This document shows positions 1-5,581 of a stretch of 9,193 nucleotides of DNA, in pieces. Position 1 is the stretch's first letter. Each line of letters opens with the position of its first letter. Source of the stretch: Candidatus Iainarchaeum sp. (lineage in GTDB: Archaea > Iainarchaeota > Iainarchaeia > Iainarchaeales > JAXPJC01); contig JAGVWD010000007.1 in assembly GCA_018304445.1 (NCBI GenBank), positions 1-9,193 of the forward strand, read 5' to 3'. The notes under the pieces were generated by a model. It searched no databases, was not told the origin of the DNA, and saw nothing but the letters and a program-made list of their open reading frames with translations. Position numbers and translations under genes: made by a program.

Positions 1-128
1 ATATTCCTTATTATCGGCCTGCCTTTTGCATCAAGAAGAACCTTGGGCTTTGGATTCAACTCCACTCCGTGCGCATCATAAAGCACATGCTCTTGAAAGC
101 GCTTTTTAAATCCAATTATTCTTGGCAT
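1..128 (-). CDS. Unrecognised protein, N-terminal 42 residues only (runs off the left edge)
   Basis: The reverse strand opens an ATG at 128 that stays open to the window edge, giving 42 complete codons. The protein begins MPRIIGFKKRF and contains LNPKPKVLLDAKGRPIIRN, a basic stretch without cysteine clusters or a membrane segment. The start is well supported: it lies 5 nt after the TGA stop (134-136) of glycyl-tRNA synthetase, and an archaeal Shine-Dalgarno sequence AAGGTGATG overlaps that stop. It is therefore probably the second gene of the glyS transcript and may be translated by re-initiating ribosomes. I do not recognise the family from this fragment, and no function is assigned. Confidence 0.6.
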   Translation of the reverse strand, partial: MPRIIGFKKRFQEHVLYDAHGVELNPKPKVLLDAKGRPIIRN

Positions 129-133
129 TGACA

Positions 134-1636
134 TCACCTTGTTTTTTCAAATTCTAATTGCAATGTTTGCAGCTTCCAAAGCAGTTCAGGCAGTTCTGCA
201 ATCTTTATGCGCCTCTGCTTCATACTATTGCGCTCGCGCAATGTAGCGCTCTCATCCTTCAATGTATCAAAATCAAGAGTAATTGCATAGGGCACAGCAA
301 TCTCATCAGCGCGCGCATATCTCTTCCCAATGCTCCCCTTATCATCATACAGAATGTCAAAGCCGCATTCTGAAAGCTCACTTGCAAGCGCCCTTGCCTT
401 TTCATCAATCCCTTCCTTATTCACAAGGGGAAACACTGCAGCAAAATATGGTGCAATCCTCGGATTCAAATCCAAATAAACGCGCTCCTCGGGGCCGCGC
501 TTTTCCCTTTTGTATGCCAAATCCAGCAAAACGTAAAGAGTTCTGTCAATTCCCGTGGATAACTCAAAAACATTCGGAATGAACGCTTCGGAATCCCCTT
601 CCTCCTTTATTTTGATTTCCTTTTTGCTTTCTCGCGCATGGCCTTTCAAATCATAATCAGCGCGGTTATTGCACGCAATCAGTTCAATCCATCCCTCGGA
701 GCATTCAACTTCAAAATCCCAGGCTTCCTTTGCATAGAAAGCCCTTTCATTTTCAGCAAGCTCGCGCAGGCGCATTTTCTGCAATGGAACTCCATAAGCT
801 TCATACAACTGCTGCACGCGCGCGAGATAGTAAGCAACCAGCTGCCCAGAAACAATTTTTTTATCAGCCGCTTCCTTGCATGAAACCGCCTTTACATCTT
901 TTCCCAGCTGCATCAAATTCAGTTTGTATTCCGCAACCTCGCTCCAATTTTCAATTGCGTTTATTTTCTTCGGGTTGAAGAATATTTCCACTTCCATCTG
1001 CCCGAACTCCCTTGCCCTCAGAAGTGTATTTCTCGGCGCAATTTCATTCCTGAAGGAAGCTCCGGCCTGAGCAATCCCCAGGGGCAGTTTTGCCCTGCAG
1101 GTTTTAAATATGCGGTCAAAATCCAGGAAAATGCTCTGGCAGGTTTCAGGGCGCAAGTAGCACTGCACATCCCCTGTTGCCCCAATTTGGACGGACATCA
1201 TCATGTTGAATTTCTTCACTGTTGCAAAATCCTTTGATTCGCATTTTGGGCATTTCACCTCGTGCTTTTTAATTAGCGCATCCAGTTCCGCAGTTGAAAT
1301 GCTTTCAGGCACAAGCTCCTTTGAGGAGTCCATTATCAATTTATCAGCGCGGTAAAGCGAAGCGCATTTCCTGCACTGCACTATTGGATCATTGAAATTC
1401 TCAAGATGCCCGGAAGCCTTAAACACTGCTTCAGGGAGAATTTGCGCTCCGAAAATCTCCAAAAAACCTTCTTTTTGCAGCAATTCCCTGCGCCAGAAAT
1501 CAATTACTTTCCTGCGCAATGCCTCCCCTATGGGCCCAAATTCCCAGAAGCCGGAAGGCGCATTGCTGTATATTTCAGCGCTCGGGTAGAATATGCTCCT
1601 GCGCAATGCCAAATTTATCAAATCTTCAGAGCCCAT
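134..1636 (-). CDS. glyS: Glycyl-tRNA synthetase, archaeal/eukaryotic alpha2 type
   Basis: This cytoplasmic class II enzyme attaches glycine to tRNA-Gly. At 500 residues it is within the usual archaeal range. The N-terminal catalytic core starts near residue 5 and contains SGFWEFGPIG at about 28-37, where class II motif 1 begins. Two zinc-knuckle-like pairs follow, C88/C91 (QCRKC) and C129/C132 (CPKC), inside the insertion typical of this type. LRPETCQ (161-167), FRNEI (195-199, motif 2) and FGQMEVE (211-217) line the glycine and ATP sites, and GIDR (362-365) is motif 3 with its arginine. The anticodon-binding domain occupies about 385-500 (YLDLNPRIAPYFAAVFPLV). ATG at 1636 is preceded by AAGTGATTTT, a weak Shine-Dalgarno match. 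It diverges from the 1697 gene and is followed closely by the left-edge gene. Identification is firm; nothing in the sequence suggests damage. Confidence 0.97.
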   Translation of the reverse strand: MGSEDLINLALRRSIFYPSAEIYSNAPSGFWEFGPIGEALRRKVIDFWRRELLQKEGFLEIFGAQILPEAVFKASGHLENFNDPIVQCRKCASLYRADKLIMDSSKELVPESISTAELDALIKKHEVKCPKCESKDFATVKKFNMMMSVQIGATGDVQCYLRPETCQSIFLDFDRIFKTCRAKLPLGIAQAGASFRNEIAPRNTLLRAREFGQMEVEIFFNPKKINAIENWSEVAEYKLNLMQLGKDVKAVSCKEAADKKIVSGQLVAYYLARVQQLYEAYGVPLQKMRLRELAENERAFYAKEAWDFEVECSEGWIELIACNNRADYDLKGHARESKKEIKIKEEGDSEAFIPNVFELSTGIDRTLYVLLDLAYKREKRGPEERVYLDLNPRIAPYFAAVFPLVNKEGIDEKARALASELSECGFDILYDDKGSIGKRYARADEIAVPYAITLDFDTLKDESATLRERNSMKQRRIKIAELPELLWKLQTLQLEFEKTR

Positions 1637-1644
1637 AAAATCAC

Positions 1645-1675
1645 TTATATACTAATTCAAATATCATTTATAAAG
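1645..1675. promoter_or_regulatory. Divergent promoter region between glyS and the 1697 gene
   Basis: Only 60 bp separate the two divergent starts. Two AT-rich TATA-like elements are visible, TATATA at 1646-1651 and the palindromic TTTATAAA at 1667-1674. Archaeal transcription usually starts about 25 bp beyond the TATA centre. TTTATAAA read leftwards would start a glyS transcript near 1645. Read rightwards it would start at about 1697, making the 106-residue gene leaderless. TATATA read rightwards would instead give a leader of about 22 nt. No Shine-Dalgarno sequence precedes ATG 1697, which favours the leaderless reading. This is inference from spacing only. Confidence 0.5.
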
Positions 1676-1696
1676 CGATTCCTGCAGTATTAGATT

Positions 1697-2017
1697 ATGG
1701 CAAAACAACATGGGCAGGGTCCTTCGGCCAGAAAAAGGGCCAATGAGATTGTTAGAAAACAAAGGCATCTTGAGAAACTTAAGGAACACTTATTAAGGAT
1801 GCAGATTAAAAAAGAATTTAAAAAGCAGCACTTAGCTGAGTCAAATGACTACCGTGAAAGGTTTGTCAAAAAGCTTGAGCAGTTTGAAAGATGGAGGGAA
1901 GAATTAGATCCGAATTCAAGGCTTGCAATTGAAATGAGGAGGCAAATAACCCTCCTTAAAAAGAGGTTGAAACACATTGATGAGTGGGCCAAGCAGGCAA
2001 AAGAAAATCCTGAATAA
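1697..2017 (+). CDS. Small, highly charged helical protein of unknown function
   Basis: The 106-residue product starts MAKQHGQGPSARKRANEIVRK and is dominated by Lys, Arg, Glu and Gln. No cysteine, signal peptide or membrane segment is seen. Predicted shape from composition: a flexible basic N-terminus (about 1-20), then long amphipathic helices (about 20-70 and 76-103) broken by DPNS near 71-74. Such a layout is common in nucleic-acid- or ribosome-associated small proteins, but I recognise no family and infer no function. The ATG lacks a Shine-Dalgarno sequence and sits about 26 bp from a TATA box, so translation may be leaderless. It contains no GCGC tetramer, unlike the GCGC-rich genes on either side. 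It precedes aNop5 by 74 nt, but that gene seems to have its own TATA box. Confidence 0.7.
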   Translation: MAKQHGQGPSARKRANEIVRKQRHLEKLKEHLLRMQIKKEFKKQHLAESNDYRERFVKKLEQFERWREELDPNSRLAIEMRRQITLLKKRLKHIDEWAKQAKENPE

Positions 2018-2049
2018 AACAATGCTGCAAATGAGAATGCAGGGATTTG

Positions 2050-2058
2050 GTATATTTA
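2050..2058 (+). promoter_or_regulatory. TATA-like element before aNop5
   Basis: GTATATTTA at 2050-2058 is the strongest TATA-like sequence between 2018 and 2091. A start of transcription about 26 bp downstream falls near 2080. That is after the ATG at 2071 but before the ATG at 2092, which is the reason for preferring 2092 as the aNop5 start. Spacing argument only. Confidence 0.45.
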
Positions 2059-2091
2059 TTAATTTATTGAATGATAATATTTGCTGAGAAC

Positions 2092-2895
2092 ATGCCTAAA
2101 ACTAAAATAGAGCTGCTGCGCTCGCGCCTGATAAAAAAAGTGAGGGAAGAGGTTGTTGAGAAGTTTTCAGGAATTGACAACCACATAATCAAGGCTGTGA
2201 ACGTGCTTGATGACCTGGACAATGTGGGAAATCTGCTTGCGGAGCACGCGCGCGAGTGGTATGGGTTCTATTTCCCGGAGCTTGAGAAAATTGCAAATGA
2301 GAATGAGCTCTTTCTGAGATTGGTAAGCGAATTGGGGGAGAGGGAGAAATTAACAAAGGCTGAAATTTCAAAAATGCATGAGAATGAGCAGACTGCGGAG
2401 AGAATTGAGAGCGCTGCCAAAAAAACAATCGGGAGCGAGGTAAAAAAAGAGGACCTTGCTGAAATCAAATTGCTCGCGCTCAATGCGCTGAATCTTATCG
2501 GGGAGCGCAAGTACCTTGAAAAATACATCGATATGCGCATGAAGGAATTCTGCCCGAATATTTCCGAAATCGCCGGAAGCGTGCTTGGCGCAAAACTGCT
2601 CGCAAAGGCCGGAAGCCTGAAGCGCATTGCGCTCATGCCCTCTTCAACCATACAGGTTCTTGGCGCCGAGAAGGCATTGTTCATGAGCAGGAAGAAGCAT
2701 GCAAAGGGCCCCAAATATGGGCTGCTGTTTTCGCATGCGCTTGTGAAGCAGATGAAAAGGGAGCACAAGGGGAAGCTTGCGCGCACTCTCGCAGGCAAAA
2801 TTGCAACTGCAGCAAAGGCCGATTATTTCACTAAGCGCAATATTGCAGCTGAACTGAAGCGCAGTTTGGAAGCAAGGGTAAAGCGCTTGACATAG
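2092..2895 (+). CDS. nop5: aNop5 (Nop56/58 family) C/D-box sRNP core protein, N-terminal domain absent
   Basis: aNop5 is the scaffold of archaeal box C/D ribonucleoproteins: its Nop domain grips the L7Ae-bound guide RNA, a coiled coil dimerises it, and its N-terminal domain holds fibrillarin. Here (267 residues from MPKTK) the coiled-coil entry is clear: LDDLDNVGNLLAEHAREWYG (about 39-58) and FPEL (61-64). The Nop domain follows, with NISEIAGSVLGAKLL (156-170), the GAEKALF signature (191-197) and KHAKGPKYGLLF (202-213). A lysine/arginine-rich C-terminus completes it. Family members are usually about 370-410 residues; the roughly 120-residue N-terminal alpha/beta domain before the coiled coil is missing. 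An in-frame ATG at 2071 adds only seven residues (MIIFAEN), and the upstream region holds no obvious N-terminal domain. Fibrillarin lies 378 nt downstream. Family identity is firm; functional completeness is uncertain. Confidence 0.92.
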   Translation: MPKTKIELLRSRLIKKVREEVVEKFSGIDNHIIKAVNVLDDLDNVGNLLAEHAREWYGFYFPELEKIANENELFLRLVSELGEREKLTKAEISKMHENEQTAERIESAAKKTIGSEVKKEDLAEIKLLALNALNLIGERKYLEKYIDMRMKEFCPNISEIAGSVLGAKLLAKAGSLKRIALMPSSTIQVLGAEKALFMSRKKHAKGPKYGLLFSHALVKQMKREHKGKLARTLAGKIATAAKADYFTKRNIAAELKRSLEARVKRLT

Positions 2896-2906
2896 TACAC
2901 GATATA

Positions 2907-2914
2907 TTTAAATA
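2907..2914 (+). promoter_or_regulatory. TATA box for the winged-helix gene (leaderless start)
   Basis: TTTAAATA at 2907-2914 matches the archaeal TATA consensus well. Its centre is about 25 bp before the ATG at 2935, so the transcript is predicted to begin at or next to the start codon. No Shine-Dalgarno sequence lies before 2935, which fits leaderless translation. Confidence 0.6.
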
Positions 2915-2934
2915 CTTTAATCATATAAACTTAT

Positions 2935-3219
2935 ATGATAGATATGGATTCCAGAACTACTGTTTTGCATTACCCAAGGCTTGACACTGTGCTAATGATA
3001 GAAGATGCAATAAAGAACGCAAATGATTATCCCAAGAGAACAGAACTCTGGAAAAAGCTTCCAAAGAAAGTAATGTACCAAACATACAGGATAGTAATTG
3101 ACTATCTTATAGACTCAAGAAAAGTAATGCTCACCAGGGATGACAAGCTCGTCTGGGTCTTCGCGGACAATGAAAAGCTCAAAAAACTGATTAAAGAGAG
3201 CGTGCCGGCAAATGCGTGA
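2935..3219 (+). CDS. Small winged-helix-like protein, possible DNA- or RNA-binding
   Basis: The 94-residue product has helix-rich segments LDTVLMIEDAIKNA (16-29) and RTELWKKLPKKVMYQTYRIV (35-54). Then comes a further helix, IDYLIDSRK, and a short beta hairpin, VMLTRDDKLVWVF (64-76). This helix-helix-helix-wing order resembles small archaeal winged-helix proteins, where a tryptophan in the wing strand is common. I am matching the pattern by eye and cannot name a family. No zinc ligands or membrane segment are present. A strong TATA box just before the ATG suggests an independent, leaderless transcript, which could also read into fibrillarin because no terminator is visible between them. An alternative in-frame ATG lies at 2944. 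Like the 1697 gene it has no GCGC tetramers. A conserved partner role for the C/D RNP is possible but unproven. Confidence 0.7.
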   Translation: MIDMDSRTTVLHYPRLDTVLMIEDAIKNANDYPKRTELWKKLPKKVMYQTYRIVIDYLIDSRKVMLTRDDKLVWVFADNEKLKKLIKESVPANA

Positions 3220-3268
3220 AATAAAATATTCAGCAGAATTTAACAGGTTCTTCAGCAAAACAAATTAA
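3212..3268 (+). pseudogene. 18-codon ORF overlapping the winged-helix gene end; possible remnant
   Basis: An ATG overlapping the stop region of the 2935 gene (ATGCGTGA, 8 nt overlap) opens an 18-residue frame, MREIKYSAEFNRFFSKTN, ending with TAA just before fibrillarin. The arrangement is what a translationally coupled second gene would look like. From memory, similar N-termini begin small archaeal nucleotidyltransferase-like proteins encoded after winged-helix proteins. If so, this is the leftover start of a deleted partner. The fragment is too short to prove this and may be chance, or just a leader peptide. Confidence 0.25.
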
Positions 3269-3273
3269 AAGAG

Positions 3274-3960
3274 ATGAAAATGCAGGCGCAATTGAAGTTG
3301 CAGGAAATTTTTCCCGGAATTTATTCATATGGGAACAGGCTTCTCACAAGGAATCTCGCCCCCGGAAAAAAAGTTTACGGGGAGGGGCTTTTCAGCATTT
3401 CCGGAACTGAATACCGCAATTGGGACCCCTTCCGGAGCAAGCTCTGCGGAGCAATGAAAAAGGGCTTGAAAAAAATTCCAATAAAGAGCGGGGCAAACAT
3501 TCTTTATTTGGGCTCTGCAGAAGGCACAACCATAAGCCATATTTCCGACATTATCGGGGAGGAGGGGATTGCGTTCGGAGTGGATGTGAGCGCAAGGGTC
3601 ATGAAAAAGTTTCTCTATCTCTGCGAAACGCGCAAGAACCTTGTTCCGATACTTGCGGACGCGAATTCCCCGGAAGGCTATGCGGAATATCTGGAAGGAA
3701 CAAAAATTGATTTATTGTACCAGGACATTTCGCAGAAGAACCAGACAGAAATATTCATAAAAAATGCCCAAGCTTATTTGCCAAGAAATAATTACGCGCT
3801 GATTGCAATAAAGGCAAGGAGCATCAGCTCCGAGGGAAGCACAAAAATGATTTTCGAGAATGCGAAGCGCGAGCTTGAGAAGGAATTTGAGATTGAGCAG
3901 TCCCTGAATCTTGCGCCCTTTGACAAGGAGCATGAGATGGTCCTATGCAGAAGAAAATAA
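3274..3960 (+). CDS. flpA: Fibrillarin-like rRNA/tRNA 2'-O-methyltransferase
   Basis: FlpA is the SAM-dependent catalytic subunit of the C/D-box RNP, methylating ribose 2'-hydroxyls chosen by the guide RNA. The 228 residues match the usual archaeal size. EYRNWDPFRSKL (46-57) is the conserved entry to the methyltransferase fold. ILYLGSAEGTTISHISDI (76-93) is the SAM-binding loop, and D104 (GVDVS) is the likely ribose-binding acid. YQDISQ (149-154) contains catalytic Asp151, AIKARS (178-183) contains Lys180, and PFDKEH (215-220) ends in the conserved His. All key residues appear intact. The two nearby ATGs (3274, 3280) cannot be told apart: GAGATGA is a weak Shine-Dalgarno match for the second. 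It may be transcribed from the promoter at 2907. The polyprenol kinase gene overlaps its last 16 nt. Confidence 0.96.
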   Translation: MKMQAQLKLQEIFPGIYSYGNRLLTRNLAPGKKVYGEGLFSISGTEYRNWDPFRSKLCGAMKKGLKKIPIKSGANILYLGSAEGTTISHISDIIGEEGIAFGVDVSARVMKKFLYLCETRKNLVPILADANSPEGYAEYLEGTKIDLLYQDISQKNQTEIFIKNAQAYLPRNNYALIAIKARSISSEGSTKMIFENAKRELEKEFEIEQSLNLAPFDKEHEMVLCRRK

Positions 3961-4550
3961 AAATTAAAAAAGCAAAAATAAATTATGCCTCCGAATTTAA
4001 AAGGCAGCTAATCCATTTGCTTTTCGGATTGGTTGCGATTGCAATTATATTGCTCATCGGCGCGCTTAATTCGCTTTTTGTTTTTGCAGGGGTTTTCTTT
4101 ATCGGGCTTGTTATTTCCGATTTGATAAAGCGTGGAGTGAATGTTCCACTCTGCAGGGAAATTGTAAGGCATGTGCAGAGGGAGCATGAGAAGCATTTGC
4201 CGGGAAAGGGCGCATTGGTGCTTGCGCTTGCGATTCTTGTTCTGCTTGCGCTCAATGTAATTTATTTCAATGATGAAAAAATTGTTCTGGGCGCATTAAT
4301 TGTTCTTGCAGTTGGGGATTCTGTTGCTCCAATGGTTGGAATGAAATTCGGGAAATTAAAAATGGGGAAAAGGAGCGTTGAGGGAACTATTGCAGGCATA
4401 GTTGCCTCATTTTTGGTCCTGTCGCTTTTGTTCTCCCCGCAAACCGCATTTATTGCGGCATCCTTCGGAATGCTTGCGGAATTCCTTCCATTTGATGATA
4501 ATTTCACAATTTCAATAGTAAGCGCGGTTGCATTAAAATTAATAATATAA
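3945..4550 (+). CDS. CTP-dependent polyprenol/dolichol kinase-like membrane protein
   Basis: Proteins of the SEC59/VTE5/DGK1-related group phosphorylate a lipid alcohol (dolichol, phytol, diacylglycerol or another polyprenol) with CTP at the membrane. The 201 residues contain the family landmarks in order. These are EFKRQLIHL (17-25), several hydrophobic helices (about 24-40, 43-60, 90-107, 113-130, 147-165, 167-180), PGKGA (86-90), GDSVAPMVG (124-132), KMGKRSVEGTIAG (139-151) and AEFLPFDDN (178-186). The Gly-Asp and Lys-Arg-Ser-x-Glu-Gly-Thr motifs are the ones usually tied to CTP binding. Length is normal for the archaeal versions. The substrate cannot be read from the sequence; archaeal dolichol or geranylgeraniol are reasonable candidates. 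The start lies inside the fibrillarin gene (16-nt overlap in another frame), suggesting coupled translation. Its final codons overlap the putative TATA box of the tRNA gene. Confidence 0.87.
   Translation: MQKKIKIKKAKINYASEFKRQLIHLLFGLVAIAIILLIGALNSLFVFAGVFFIGLVISDLIKRGVNVPLCREIVRHVQREHEKHLPGKGALVLALAILVLLALNVIYFNDEKIVLGALIVLAVGDSVAPMVGMKFGKLKMGKRSVEGTIAGIVASFLVLSLLFSPQTAFIAASFGMLAEFLPFDDNFTISIVSAVALKLII
4541..4549 (+). promoter_or_regulatory. TATA box for tRNA-Arg, inside the end of the preceding gene
   Basis: AATAATATA at 4541-4549 is centred about 27 bp before the first base of the mature tRNA (4572), the standard archaeal distance from TATA to transcription start. It overlaps the last codons and stop (4548-4550) of the polyprenol kinase gene. 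The predicted tRNA leader is therefore about one nucleotide. Confidence 0.6.
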
Positions 4551-4571
4551 CCAAACACTAATTTTGATTAT

Positions 4572-4646
4572 GAGCCGGTAGCCTAGTTTGGATAGGGCAA
4601 CTGCCTCCTAAGCAGTAGGTCGGGAGTTCGAATCTCCCCCGGCTCG
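4572..4646 (+). tRNA. tRNA-Arg, anticodon CCU
   Basis: The 75-nt cloverleaf folds fully. The acceptor stem is GAGCCGG (4572-4578) with CCGGCTC (4639-4645) and discriminator G4646. The D stem is GCCT with GGGC (4581-4584/4595-4598). The anticodon stem ACTGC/GCAGT encloses the loop CTCCTAA, with anticodon CCT at 4607-4609. The T stem GGGAG/CTCCC (4622-4626/4634-4638) carries the loop TTCGAAT. The anticodon reads AGG (arginine). No intron is present and CCA is not encoded, so it must be added after transcription. The GNAT-like gene starts 14 nt after the discriminator base. Confidence 0.97.
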
Positions 4647-4660
4647 CTATAGGCGGGAAA

Positions 4661-5218
4661 ATGTCAGAGGGATACTATAAACACATTCCATTGAGCCAAA
4701 AGGTCAGAAGAGCTAAGGGCAGCCAAAGCTTTTTAAAGACCCTAAGGGGGAAATATATAATTCATGGCAATAAAAAGATCTTTGCACAAACATTTATTGA
4801 TAAAGAAAGGTCCAGGATTAATCTTGTTGTGCACAATGCCGGTAAACAATTGTTTCAGAGACTCTGTAATTTTGAAGCGAGGAAAACTAAGGATGGGTGG
4901 AATGTATATCACAGATATTTGCATGATGATTATCATGGATTAAACCTCGGGAGACTTGGTTTCAGACTTATAGAAATTGCAATAAAGAAGCATGGCGGCA
5001 AAGAGATTTTCTTGGAAGCAGATAGAAAAGACGTTATCAATACGGTTCTTGGCTTAGGCTGGAATATAGACCCAAAATTTGAAGTTAACTTTAAAAATGC
5101 ACTTGGCCTTGAAAAATCTGATAGCTTGCCATCAAGGCAAGAAATAAGAAGAAAACTAAGGCAAAGACGTGATGAATCGCTAGGAACAACAATACGATTA
5201 ATGAAAGAATGCAAGTAA
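4661..5218 (+). CDS. GNAT-like acetyltransferase-fold protein (tentative)
   Basis: The 185-residue protein has a central stretch that resembles the acetyl-CoA-binding core of GNAT enzymes. It runs YHRYLHDDYHGLNLGRLGFR (about 83-102), then a helix (LIEIAIKKHGG), a strand with EIFLEADRKD (115-124) and GLGW (131-134), the last in the position of the family's usual 'G-F' end. The Gly-x-x-Gly loop is not a perfect match to the Q/R-x-x-G-x-G/A signature, so catalysis is unproven. The first 35 residues and the last 35 (SRQEIRRKLRQRRDES) are strongly basic, which could suit a nucleic-acid or ribosomal partner. The start follows AGGCGGG, a weak Shine-Dalgarno match, 14 nt after the tRNA 3' end. No TATA box fits in that gap, so cotranscription with tRNA-Arg is likely. 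No GCGC tetramers are present, unlike most neighbours. Confidence 0.6.
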   Translation: MSEGYYKHIPLSQKVRRAKGSQSFLKTLRGKYIIHGNKKIFAQTFIDKERSRINLVVHNAGKQLFQRLCNFEARKTKDGWNVYHRYLHDDYHGLNLGRLGFRLIEIAIKKHGGKEIFLEADRKDVINTVLGLGWNIDPKFEVNFKNALGLEKSDSLPSRQEIRRKLRQRRDESLGTTIRLMKECK

Positions 5219-5240
5219 TTAACTAAACCTTTAGAAAAGA

Positions 5241-5248
5241 TTATATAG
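5241..5248 (+). promoter_or_regulatory. TATA box for the small membrane protein gene
   Basis: TTATATAG at 5241-5248 predicts a transcript beginning near 5270. This excludes the in-frame GTG at 5265 and supports the ATG at 5277 as the start, with a very short leader. Confidence 0.5.
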
Positions 5249-5276
5249 TTAAAAAAATATTAATGTGTTGGTAAAA

Positions 5277-5516
5277 ATGACATTATTCGACCCACAACTT
5301 GAATTGAGATTGATTTTCGTATTCGGGATTCTGAACATTGTTGGGATTGCGCTTGTGCTGCTTTCGTGCCGTTGCCTTTTTGCAAGGCTTATAAACCCGA
5401 AAAGCAGTATTATGATGAAGTTCTACAACCTGCACTGCTATTACTGGCTTCTGTTCTTGATTTCAGTATTGGCGCATGCGCTTATTGCATTTGACCTGCT
5501 TGGAATCCCGAAATAG
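5277..5516 (+). CDS. Small two-helix membrane protein, unknown function
   Basis: From ATG 5277 the product is 79 residues: MTLFDPQLEL, a hydrophobic helix at about 11-30, a Cys-x-Cys (31-33), a basic loop (RLINPKSSIMMK), and a second helix at about 53-73. NLHCYYW (51-57) begins the second helix. Such an aromatic His-Cys motif beside a membrane helix looks conserved in kind, but I do not recognise the family. Three cysteines and several histidines at the membrane face might bind a metal or form disulfides; this is speculation. An alternative GTG start at 5265 would add four residues but lies before the predicted transcription start. It stands alone between the GNAT-like gene and the regulator, each with its own TATA box or tRNA promoter. 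Confidence 0.65.
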   Translation: MTLFDPQLELRLIFVFGILNIVGIALVLLSCRCLFARLINPKSSIMMKFYNLHCYYWLLFLISVLAHALIAFDLLGIPK

Positions 5517-5542
5517 GCGCCGTGTGGCAATTGACGTAATGC

Positions 5543-5550
5543 TTTTAAAT
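5543..5550 (+). promoter_or_regulatory. TATA box for the XRE-type regulator gene
   Basis: TTTTAAAT at 5543-5550 is followed by the ATG at 5582, predicting a transcript start near 5573 and a leader of about 9 nt. AAGGAT at 5572-5577 is at most a weak Shine-Dalgarno match. Confidence 0.5.
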
Positions 5551-5581
5551 ACAAATGCACTAATCTATAATAAGGATTTTT

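Noticed and set aside
2018..2091. Possible box C/D guide RNA (ATGATA and CTGA close together)
   Set aside because: The two boxes are only about seven bases apart, too close for a guide, and no second C'/D' pair is seen.
2268..2798. 176-residue open frame on the minus strand
   Set aside because: It is wholly antisense to aNop5, whose family motifs are unmistakable. Its serine/phenylalanine-rich translation is the mirror of a lysine/glutamate-rich gene.
4572..4646. tRNA degraded because CCA is missing
   Set aside because: All stems pair perfectly. CCA is commonly added after transcription in archaea.
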